Source: Coleofasciculus sp040219735 (GTDB taxonomy: Bacteria > Cyanobacteriota > Cyanobacteriia > Cyanobacteriales > Coleofasciculaceae). Taken from it: 64,000 nt of DNA. This document shows positions 26,201 to 32,829 of the stretch, piece by piece; position 1 is the stretch's first letter; the number at the start of each line of letters is the position of its first letter. The notes beneath the pieces are model-generated. The model worked only from the letters and a program-made list of their open reading frames with translations. It was not told where the DNA came from and did no database searches. The translations under genes were made by a program, and so were the position numbers. Where the stretch lies: assembly GCA_040219735.1 (NCBI GenBank), contig JAVJRX010000147.1; one strand, written 5' to 3'.

Positions 26201-28469
26201 CAAACGGTGCGGATACTTCAGCATCAGGTTTCGGTTTAGGTGCAGCTTTCTCGGCATTAATATCAGTTGGTGCAGCTCCCGCTTCTGGCGGCTGCATTGG
26301 CTTGACAGGTTTGGGTTCAACTCCACTGGTGTCAGGGGCGGCTTGGGTTTTCTCCTCAATGGGACCTGCTGCTTTTTTTTCCTCGTCAGTTACCTGTGAG
26401 GAGACATCCTGCTTCACTGAATCAAGCTGATTACTCTCCTTGAATTTTTTGGCGTCTTCTTCGTTATCAGGAATAATTGCGCCAATTTTTTCCATCAGCT
26501 TTGCCTTGAAAGCTTCGGCATTAAATGCTCCAGGCTGCTGCTGATTCATTTCCCCGACTTGTTTGTTTTGCGCCTTACTTTCTAATTCATTTGCAGGGGG
26601 TTCAGCGGCGTCTTGGGCTTCTTTAGATTCAGCCTTGGCGGGGTCATGCTGTTTTTCTTTATCGGCTACTCCCTTTGCCTTATTAACTACTCCCTTAAAT
26701 GCGGGATCTTCTTCTGGGGAACTGGGAGATTTGGCTCCACCACCACCTGGGGTAGCTGATGCCCCACCTGCTCCAGCCGCTTGTTGGTTTCCGCCTTGTG
26801 TTGCAGGGGCTTTCCCTGCCTCTTCTGGAATGGCTGGTGCTGCTGCACCCCCACCTTCATTGGCTACCTGGGGAGTGGCTGGAGCCGCGTTACCACCGGA
26901 TTCTGGCGCTGGTGCGGGAGTGGTTTGTACTGGCTGGGGTTTATTCTCTTTTACTGTTTGTTCTTGGGGATTTTCTTTTCGTTGGATTTTCAGTTGTGCC
27001 GGAAAACCGGATACCAACCGTTCTTTTGTCTGTAACTTATTTCCCTTTGTCGCAACTTGGCTATCAGTTTTCGCCTGAACTTGACTGCCATTTTGCTGAA
27101 CAACATGAGCTAATTCATGTGCCAATAATTCCTGTCCTGGCTGATTATCGGGTTGATATTCTCCCTGTTTAAAGAAGATATCTGTACCTGTAGTAAATGC
27201 CTTGGCTTGAATTGACTCATTCAGTTTGTTCGACTTACTATCGGTGTGAATCTGAACTTGACTAAAATCCGCCCCGAACGCCTGCTCCATTGGCTGGCGT
27301 ATTTTATTGGAAATTGGCTGTCCGCTTCCCCGTTTCTGTTCAATCTCCTGCTCTAGATTCGGTGCAGCCTCGACTTCACTGGTGTCAGAGGATTGGGGCG
27401 GTGTACCTTTGTTCTGAACGGCTTCTGTCTTTGTTTGAATATGTCGCTGATTCAATATAGGATTTACTGGCTTAACAGGCGACTGAATCCGCTGCGGCTG
27501 TACGAATTTGCCAGTTTGGAAAGCATTGAGTTGATTTAATTTGGGGTGAGAGGCGGGTTGAATTTGGTGAGAATACGAATTTGTGAACTTGCCCAGATTA
27601 GCCTGTCTGGGGATCGAGGATGACGGTGTACCTGGAACGTTTACCGGAATTTCGAGGAAATTGTGATCATCTTCTGATTTTTCTGTCTCTTGAGCTGGTG
27701 TGTCAGGTGTTTCAGATTGGCGTTGAACGGTTGGAGGTTCACTCGATGATATCTTATCTTCTTCAGCGTCTGGTACTTCCTGTCGCTGGATAGTTTCATC
27801 CGATTCCTGTAACTCTTCCTCAGCTTCTGGCTCTATCTTTTCCTCAGTTTCAACTGACTGTTGTTGAATCGAATTGCCTAATCCCCTGAAGTTAACTTGT
27901 CTTTGTATAGAAGATGGCGATGTACCCGGAGCGTTGATGGGGAGTTCTAGGAAATTACGAGTTGGTTGTTGCGCTTTCGCTTGGATTTCAGTGTCTTCTT
28001 CTTGATTCTCTACGCTGTTTACCTGGGCTTCGGCGATTCCCTCGGCTTCACTGTCGGATATTTCCTGACGCTCTCTAGTATCATCTGATGCGGAACCATC
28101 GGAGGCGGCTGCTAAAGAAATCTCGTCGTGCTCTTTCGTCTCTTCTTGATCTTGCTCATCTAATGCATCTGCTTGAATGTCTACAGCATCGGTGGCTGGC
28201 GTTGTCGGTTGATTCGCAACCTCACCGGATTTTGACGGACTCGGATTGGAAGCGGTTGTGGGGTTTGGAGCTTTAATCGGAATGTTGTGGGAGTTGTAAC
28301 CTAACTGGGAGATTTGATCAGCTTGTCGTTTGAGCTGTAGTGTTTCCTTTTGGGATAAAGGTGGTGGTAATGCTTTGACAAGACGCCTCTGTATCTTGAA
28401 GGGATTCGGCACAGGTGTCGAATTGGGCTTAATGAAGCCTTTTTTCCAGAGGTGTTCGTGAGAAGACAT
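23274..28469 (-). CDS. DUF4157 polymorphic toxin-like giant protein
   Basis: 1731 residues from ATG 28469 (a TTG lies five codons earlier). Parts in order: a short basic Pro-rich start; residues about 75-370 acidic and low-complexity, with two related motifs NFLELPINAPGT and NFLEIPVNVPGT; DUF4157 at about 385-465 with IRQPMEQAFGADFSQVQIHT and the metallopeptidase-like HELAH (451-455); a Pro/Ala/Gly/Gln linker (about 470-780); long coiled coils (to about 1090); a tape-measure-like hydrophobic helical region (about 1090-1350) with several possible membrane segments; and a C-terminal domain (about 1360-1731). The last contains YDRRHIIAYDSEKEKVLLEV (His about 1513) and NLWVGGERLNRSRGSRIGHA, resembling an HNH-like nuclease, not a family I can name. 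DUF4157 is typical of extracellular-contraction-system effectors and other cyanobacterial toxins. No injection machinery lies nearby. Confidence 0.85.
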   Translation of the reverse strand: MSSHEHLWKKGFIKPNSTPVPNPFKIQRRLVKALPPPLSQKETLQLKRQADQISQLGYNSHNIPIKAPNPTTASNPSPSKSGEVANQPTTPATDAVDIQADALDEQDQEETKEHDEISLAAASDGSASDDTRERQEISDSEAEGIAEAQVNSVENQEEDTEIQAKAQQPTRNFLELPINAPGTSPSSIQRQVNFRGLGNSIQQQSVETEEKIEPEAEEELQESDETIQRQEVPDAEEDKISSSEPPTVQRQSETPDTPAQETEKSEDDHNFLEIPVNVPGTPSSSIPRQANLGKFTNSYSHQIQPASHPKLNQLNAFQTGKFVQPQRIQSPVKPVNPILNQRHIQTKTEAVQNKGTPPQSSDTSEVEAAPNLEQEIEQKRGSGQPISNKIRQPMEQAFGADFSQVQIHTDSKSNKLNESIQAKAFTTGTDIFFKQGEYQPDNQPGQELLAHELAHVVQQNGSQVQAKTDSQVATKGNKLQTKERLVSGFPAQLKIQRKENPQEQTVKENKPQPVQTTPAPAPESGGNAAPATPQVANEGGGAAAPAIPEEAGKAPATQGGNQQAAGAGGASATPGGGGAKSPSSPEEDPAFKGVVNKAKGVADKEKQHDPAKAESKEAQDAAEPPANELESKAQNKQVGEMNQQQPGAFNAEAFKAKLMEKIGAIIPDNEEDAKKFKESNQLDSVKQDVSSQVTDEEKKAAGPIEEKTQAAPDTSGVEPKPVKPMQPPEAGAAPTDINAEKAAPKPKPDAEVSAPFEANSQELDEELGKAKVPEETLEKSNEPQFVEALSAKTEAQTHAKEAPQTYSRDEKATINKAEAEAQTTSQTQLQGMHDERSQLLNQVMGAQSETQGKDTQERTNIANKINGIYQNTKQDVEKVLSNIDTEVTKKFDAGAATAKQIFENYVDQKMEAWEDERYGEWYDVTGWDERVSDSWHGLPLEVNQFFVDGRERYLKSIDGTLTDIANFVAQKLNEAKQKIAEGKQKIQEFVADLPENLRKVGQDAAQNIQGKFEQLEESVNSKQDELIDSLAQKYRDNLQELDADIEKRKEENKGLKDKAKDAIVGTVQTIMQLKDMLMGVLAKAAGAIDKIILDPIKFLGNLVSGIKQGFESFVGNVWEHLQKGLLGWLTGTMAKAGIQMPESFDLKGIFTLVMQVLGLAYDSIKSRTIKALGKNGEKMFNGLEKTFEVFVILKNEGLAGLWQFIQDKIGDLKVMVIDTIQNFVIESVIKQGVLWVISLLNPASAFAKACKMIYDIIMFFIERGSQIVELVNAVMESVTAIANGALGGAAKLIENALSKALPVVISFMASLLGLGGISEKIQKIIQTVKEPIDKAIGWLISQAVKFAKKIGGKLGFGKDKEGNDDKEKKRESLSEKDHPKLAEDAVAELKKIDGEPKDYKTLRQHKEAKAKQIEQDYTAKLKPGIKLSVHFNDAAKDEKDGDLDFKVVIAPNTTTLAGSINAGSAGVVNINLNDKPDRPSWRESTKRQLQEQFPQYHVSGSDGKLKPGYDRRHIIAYDSEKEKVLLEVNGKSFADAATILTSKGSQYTPRTLDNDGVKEVVWKYLCDWFNTVDNLWVGGERLNRSRGSRIGHASERRSNLDSNADKREHTEASNKLADASLDTGRGTASGRPTTSQEQTMLQEIRDIAKKMRSTNLLAALQDEARLVNSGQQNPSQEFMEAKTDLAILNSHQKHLATIVRELEAVTRDTVRSRIKQAIKHSLRLTEILNAT

Positions 28470-28691
28470 TGCCAACTGCCCCAACGATGGCGGTGATTCT
28501 GCTTCAGAATTCCCTTATTCTATCCGCTTACGGCTGAAAATAAACTAAATTGTGATCAAAATTATACTGTCAACTGAATAATTTTTGTTAAACTGACTGG
28601 AATGAGTACACATATACCATAACTATAAAAAACGGAGTAAAAACAGTAACTTCAACAAGTTATGACTGGTTTGGCGATAGAATCACCCTTA

Positions 28692-29072
28692 CTAAACTTC
28701 CTGCAATTTCTGGGAACCTTGAATATTTGGCAATGGTTCTAACGCCGTACTGATGGGAGAGTATTGGCAATAACAGACGACAATTGCATCAAAATCACTG
28801 CTGGGGGATTTTGTCTTGTACTCTTCAACCTTGGTTACTTCCCAATCTCCGATGCGGCTGTGGGTGCTAGCATCTGGGAATTGTTTTTGGGCGAACTTGT
28901 CAATCCGGTGGTATTCCCTCAGGCGATAACCTGGTTCAGGAATCGGTTTACTCGAAGAGTCAAAGTGTTCAGCTAGGATATCTGTGATGGCTCCCGTATG
29001 GGCAAGTATCCGGTTTTCAGCGCCTTCTTCCTCACTCCAGTCAGCACGAAAGATGATGTATTTTCTGCCCAT
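28692..29072 (-). CDS. Conserved small cyanobacterial protein, unknown function
   Basis: 126 residues, soluble, no recognised domain. It starts MGRKYIIFRADWSEEEGAEN and has a central EPGYRLREYHRIDKFAQKQF region and a Cys pair (VVCYCQYSP). The ATG lies two bases after the stop of the 64-residue gene upstream, so the two are an operon. It precedes the DUF4157 toxin gene on the same strand by 220 bp without an obvious terminator, and could be part of the same transcript. Coding is supported by the tight spacing and the amino-acid composition. Confidence 0.65.
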   Translation of the reverse strand: MGRKYIIFRADWSEEEGAENRILAHTGAITDILAEHFDSSSKPIPEPGYRLREYHRIDKFAQKQFPDASTHSRIGDWEVTKVEEYKTKSPSSDFDAIVVCYCQYSPISTALEPLPNIQGSQKLQEV

Positions 29073-29074
29073 GG

Positions 29075-29269
29075 TTAATCCTCCAGGTAATTAGGAAATT
29101 CCGTTTTGCGCTCAAACACACAATCATATTTGAGTGTATTATCTCCAGTCCGTTCGATTCGCAGCAACGTCCAGCCGTATTTCTTTTCCATCTTGTAACA
29201 TTTGCCGCGTTTGGTTACAGCATGGCGAGAATCAGGTTGTTCGCTGCGATCGCGTGAGGCTCCGGTCAT
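29075..29269 (-). CDS. Small basic protein, unknown function
   Basis: 64 residues. The second half (KRGKCYKMEKKYGWTLLRIE, then KYDCVFERKTEFPNYLED) looks like a small beta-barrel-type domain. The first 20 residues are polar and may not be part of it; an internal Met at residue 27 is another possible start. It is the first gene of the minus-strand group, divergent from lysS with 67 bp between, so both promoters must share that short region. Confidence 0.6.
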   Translation of the reverse strand: MTGASRDRSEQPDSRHAVTKRGKCYKMEKKYGWTLLRIERTGDNTLKYDCVFERKTEFPNYLED

Positions 29270-29336
29270 CTGTTGTGTCCAATGTTAAGATAGATTTCCG
29301 AGATCATACAAGATTAGCATCGAGCAGTTCCCTATT

Positions 29337-30887
29337 ATGTCCCCTGAGCAGTCCCCACCCGATCGCCAAAACACTCTGGAAGAAATTCGTGCTACCCGTT
29401 TGGAAAAAGTCCAACAGCTTAAAGCGTTGGGAATCGATCCCTATGCTTATCGCTGGGAGCCTACCCATCATGCGGCTGAACTGCAAGAGAAATTCGCGGA
29501 TCTAGGGAATGGTGAAGAGGTTGATTTTGAAGTCGCGATCGCAGGTCGTATTCTAGCGCGTCGTGTCTTTGGCAAGTTAGCATTCTTCAATCTCCAAGAC
29601 GAAACTGGAACGATTCAACTTTATCTAGACAAAAAGCGGATTACCGCAACAATGACTGATCTGCCGAATCCCTTCAACAACCTCAAGCAATTCACAGATA
29701 TTGGGGACATTTTAGGCGTAAAGGGGACAATTAAGCGCACAGATAAAGGTGAACTCTCCGTCTATGTCAGTGAATATGCTATCCTGACCAAATCTCTATT
29801 ACCCTTACCCGATAAGTGGCATGGTCTCACCGATACCGAAAAGCGCTATCGCCAGCGTTATGTTGACTTGATGGTGAATCCCACTGTTCGGGAAACCTTC
29901 CGCCGCCGTGCTAAAATTACTGCTGCCATTCGTCGCTATTTAGAGGATCGTGGCTTTATTGAAATTGAAACCCCTGTCTTTAGTACAGAAGCCGGTGGTG
30001 CAGAAGCTCGTCCTTTTATCACCTATCACAATACCCTAGAGATGGAGTTGTACCTGCGAATTGCCACAGAACTCCACCTAAAGCGGTTAATTGTCGGCGG
30101 ATTTGAAAAGGTATTTGAGTTGGGGCGAATTTTCCGGAACGAGGGAATTTCCACGCGCCACAATCCTGAATTTACCTCAATTGAGGTGTACCAGGCTTAC
30201 GCCGACTACAACGACATGATGACGTTGACGGAAAATTTAATTACCACCGTCACTCAAGATACTTTGACAACTCTGGAAATTACTTATCAAGGTGAAACAA
30301 TTAATTTCACTCCTCCCTGGCGTCGAGTCACGATGCATGAGTTGGTGCAGGAAGTGACGGGTTTAGATTTTAGCCAGTTTAAGACATTAGATGAGGCAAA
30401 AGTTGCGGCTAAAAAAGTAGGGATTGAAGGGGTAGACGACTGTCCATCACTGGGGAAACTTCTCAACGAATGCTTTGAGCAAAAATGTGAAGAAACTCTG
30501 ATTCAGCCCACATTTATCCTTGACTTTCCTATAGAAATTTCTCCCCTAGCTAAACCTCACCGTTCTAAGCCGGGATTAGTGGAACGCTTTGAGTTATTTA
30601 TTGCTGGGCGAGAAACGGCTAATAGCTTTTCTGAATTAACTGATCCGATTGATCAACGGGAACGTTTAGAAGCGCAAGCCGCACGGAAAGCCGCTGGAGA
30701 CTTGGAAGCGCAAGGGGTTGATGAAGACTTTCTGGCGGCGTTAGAGTACGGAATGCCACCGACAGGGGGTTTAGGAATTGGTATTGATCGCTTGGTGATG
30801 CTATTAACGGATTCGGCGAGTATTCGAGATGTGATTGCATTTCCGTTGCTCAAGAGTAGCAGCCGCGATGGTTCTCCTGCACCCTGA
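29337..30887 (+). CDS. lysS: Lysyl-tRNA synthetase, class II
   Basis: 516 residues. LysRS charges tRNA-Lys with lysine using ATP in the cytosol. The N-terminal OB-fold anticodon-binding domain (VAIAGRILARRVFGKLAFFN) is followed by the class II core. Motif 1 is around RFIEIETPVF (RGFIEIETPVFSTEAGGAEA), motif 2 is FELGRIFRNEGISTRHNPEF and motif 3 is GLGIGIDRLVMLL near residue 480. Length and ends match bacterial enzymes. ATG at 29337. The gene is transcribed divergently from the two small minus-strand genes and has no operon partner downstream. Assignment is certain. Confidence 0.98.
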   Translation: MSPEQSPPDRQNTLEEIRATRLEKVQQLKALGIDPYAYRWEPTHHAAELQEKFADLGNGEEVDFEVAIAGRILARRVFGKLAFFNLQDETGTIQLYLDKKRITATMTDLPNPFNNLKQFTDIGDILGVKGTIKRTDKGELSVYVSEYAILTKSLLPLPDKWHGLTDTEKRYRQRYVDLMVNPTVRETFRRRAKITAAIRRYLEDRGFIEIETPVFSTEAGGAEARPFITYHNTLEMELYLRIATELHLKRLIVGGFEKVFELGRIFRNEGISTRHNPEFTSIEVYQAYADYNDMMTLTENLITTVTQDTLTTLEITYQGETINFTPPWRRVTMHELVQEVTGLDFSQFKTLDEAKVAAKKVGIEGVDDCPSLGKLLNECFEQKCEETLIQPTFILDFPIEISPLAKPHRSKPGLVERFELFIAGRETANSFSELTDPIDQRERLEAQAARKAAGDLEAQGVDEDFLAALEYGMPPTGGLGIGIDRLVMLLTDSASIRDVIAFPLLKSSSRDGSPAP

Positions 30888-30946
30888 GTGAGCGCTAAAA
30901 AAGGTAATCTAATACCAACAGGACTTATGCACAAACGCCATTTATG

Positions 30947-30976
30947 GTAGGGGCTCTTTCATTGCCGTGCCCCTAC
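30947..30976. repeat. Imperfect hairpin with gtaggggc/gcccctac arms
   Basis: Arms gtaggggc and gcccctac around a 14-base loop, 60 bp after lysS. Just before it lies ggacttatgcacaaa, similar to a short repeat common in cyanobacterial spacers. There is no T-run, so it is not a standard terminator. Confidence 0.6.
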
Positions 30977-31135
30977 AGGTAGCGCTCCGATGCTTGAGGT
31001 TGACTGTGTTTTTGAGGGTGAAACCGAGTGCGATCGCTGTTTGGTTGTGCCAACGGTATCTGAAACCCAGTGCCGCAATGCTCTGCTAAAGTTGGGTTAT
31101 AGCCTACCGAACTAGATGCTCCGAAGGGGGCGATC

Positions 31136-31747
31136 ATGACTGTAACGACTAAGAAGCTAACCGTTGAAGAGTATCTGACCTACTCAGACGGGACTGATAC
31201 CCGCTATGAGTTGGTGAACGGGGAATTAGTAGCAATGAGTATTGGCACCGGGCAACATGGAGAAATCATTGACTTTCTCTATCGGCAAATCGATGCTGAG
31301 ATCGGGCGTAGCGGACGCGACTGGATTGTTAGACCCGTGGCGATTGGTGTGCGATCGCCTCGTGCTGGCAAGTGGGATACCTCTCGCATTCCCGATTTGA
31401 CTATTATTCCTAGCCAGCAGTGGCGCGAATTAAGAACCCGCGAGGCTGTTATTGAACTCAACGAACCCCCTCCGATTTTAGTGATAGAAGTCGTTAGCGA
31501 ATCGACAAAGACCGCAGATTATCGGGCTAAGCGGGTTGAGTACAACGTTTTAAACATTCCAGAATATTGGGTCGTTGACCCACTGACATCAAAGGTGACG
31601 ATTTTTACCCTGGTTGAGGAACTGTATGAAGGTATGGAGTTCGTTGGTGCTGAGCAGATTGTTTCAGGCACTTTCCCAGAGTTGACTCTGACAGTCGAGC
31701 AGATTATTTGGGCTGGAGCAATTCCTAGCGCTGAAGAAAACGAATGA
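31136..31747 (+). CDS. Uma2-family endonuclease (DUF820)
   Basis: 203 residues of the very common cyanobacterial Uma2 family, which has a PD-(D/E)XK fold. It opens with TVEEYLTYSDGTDTRYELVN and contains the catalytic-type D at DTSRIPDLTIIP, followed by PPILVIEVVSESTKTADYRA (E-V-V in place of ExK, plus the later Lys), and ends NIPEYWVVDPLTSKVTIFTL. All family motifs are present and the length is normal. Its biological role is unproven; these genes multiply in cyanobacterial genomes. It stands alone, before the truncated DUF433 gene. Confidence 0.93.
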   Translation: MTVTTKKLTVEEYLTYSDGTDTRYELVNGELVAMSIGTGQHGEIIDFLYRQIDAEIGRSGRDWIVRPVAIGVRSPRAGKWDTSRIPDLTIIPSQQWRELRTREAVIELNEPPPILVIEVVSESTKTADYRAKRVEYNVLNIPEYWVVDPLTSKVTIFTLVEELYEGMEFVGAEQIVSGTFPELTLTVEQIIWAGAIPSAEENE

Positions 31748-31817
31748 AAGTTACACAATAGCTCGGCTTACTCAGACTTGTTATTCTAGGCTTCAGTAGG
31801 GATTCAAAACCAATGCC

Positions 31818-31973
31818 ATGACATCAAAAGTAATTTATCCTCATATCGAGAAAGCGGAAGGTCAACCCGCACGGTTACAGCGAATACCGCGTGTGCGTGT
31901 CGCTCAGATTGTCATGGATTATTTGGCTTATGGTTGGTCAGTGGACAGCTTTATAGACGAAACACTAATGTGA
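31818..31973 (+). pseudogene. Truncated DUF433 antitoxin-like gene
   Basis: 51 codons: MTSKVIYPHIEKAEGQPARL, then RIPRVRVAQIVMDYLAYGWS and VDSFIDETLM. This is the N-terminal and central part of a DUF433 protein (the xRIPVxxIVxYLAxGWS core), which is normally about 75-80 residues and paired with a DUF5615 PIN-like toxin. The last helices are lost to an early TGA and no toxin gene follows. It probably represents a dead toxin-antitoxin remnant, though a short product could still be made. Confidence 0.65.
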
Positions 31974-32066
31974 GACTTTACAGAAGTCAGCAACACCCCT
32001 TAATGCATGAATTCACCAACAGCATCCAATGTTACCAAAGGGTAAAGGCTTTGGATTTGTTTCTTT

Positions 32067-32759
32067 TTATTCTTTAATTGTAGAACAATCAGGTACTTTT
32101 CCAAGATTGCATATAAACAATGCCTTATCCGGCTTTTCCTTACACATAAACAAAATTTGCGATTTACTTGGTAAGTTTTCTTGTATCCAAGTTTGATTAG
32201 TGGGGTTAGCAAGAGTTTTACACATTCGTTTATTAGCTGTATTGACCGTAAGAAAAATTCCTTTACGATAGTTGTATTTGGTAATAAACTCTTGAATCTT
32301 TAACAGGTCTTTTTGGATATCTGAAAAAGTAAGCTTAGGATTGCTTTTTACTTCAATAATTAGTTCTTGCTGCTCAAAGCTATCTGGACAATGTAGCAGA
32401 AAATCAGGGAAATATTCTTTATCAAGAGCCTCAACTCCATACAGGTCTTGCACTTTTTCACTAATCTGTTTTTTCTTAAGTTCTGCCTGAAGGTGGAAAG
32501 GTAAAACAGTACTTGAATCGCTTGAATCTGCTGCCACTTCTTTGTCCATTAACAATCTAATTTGATGGTATAATTCATAACAAAATACTCTTTCGCCATA
32601 TTTAGCAAGGTAGGGTTCTAAAGACTTTCGTCGTAAGTCATCTTCGGAAATATCGTGATAGTTGAATGCAGATTCATTCAAGTCTTCATTGCCGTAATAA
32701 ATATTATCAACAGCATTAATTGCTCTCCGAAAAATTTTAATAAAAGAGTGAACATCCAT
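32067..32759 (-). CDS. PD-(D/E)XK nuclease-like protein
   Basis: 230 residues. The C-terminal part has the restriction-endonuclease-like core: a helix with Glu (ERVFCYELYHQIRLLMD, E62), then YFPDFLLH (D119), then QQELIIEVKSN (E136-V-K138), and a following helix and strand (DIQKDLLKIQEFITKYN, YRKGIFLTVN). The D...ExK spacing of 17 residues is normal for the fold. The first 40 residues are helical and unassigned. It lies 70 bp downstream of the 765-residue membrane protein on the same strand, so the pair probably forms an operon. It could be a defence nuclease; the substrate is not inferable. Confidence 0.75.
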   Translation of the reverse strand: MDVHSFIKIFRRAINAVDNIYYGNEDLNESAFNYHDISEDDLRRKSLEPYLAKYGERVFCYELYHQIRLLMDKEVAADSSDSSTVLPFHLQAELKKKQISEKVQDLYGVEALDKEYFPDFLLHCPDSFEQQELIIEVKSNPKLTFSDIQKDLLKIQEFITKYNYRKGIFLTVNTANKRMCKTLANPTNQTWIQENLPSKSQILFMCKEKPDKALFICNLGKVPDCSTIKE

Positions 32760-32829
32760 ATTAGACAGAATATTGTCAGTTATTTCATGAGGGTAATTGC
32801 CACATCATTTATCTACTTTATGGGGAAAA

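Noticed and set aside
26563..27078. 171-codon plus-strand frame opposite the DUF4157 gene
   Set aside because: It is the antisense shadow of the Pro/Ala/Gln-rich linker; low-complexity codons on one strand give long open frames on the other. Overlapping frames at 26759 and 26781 show the same effect.
22697..28469. Complete extracellular contractile injection system
   Set aside because: Only the DUF4157 effector-like gene is here. No sheath, tube, baseplate or AAA+ eCIS gene was seen in the window.
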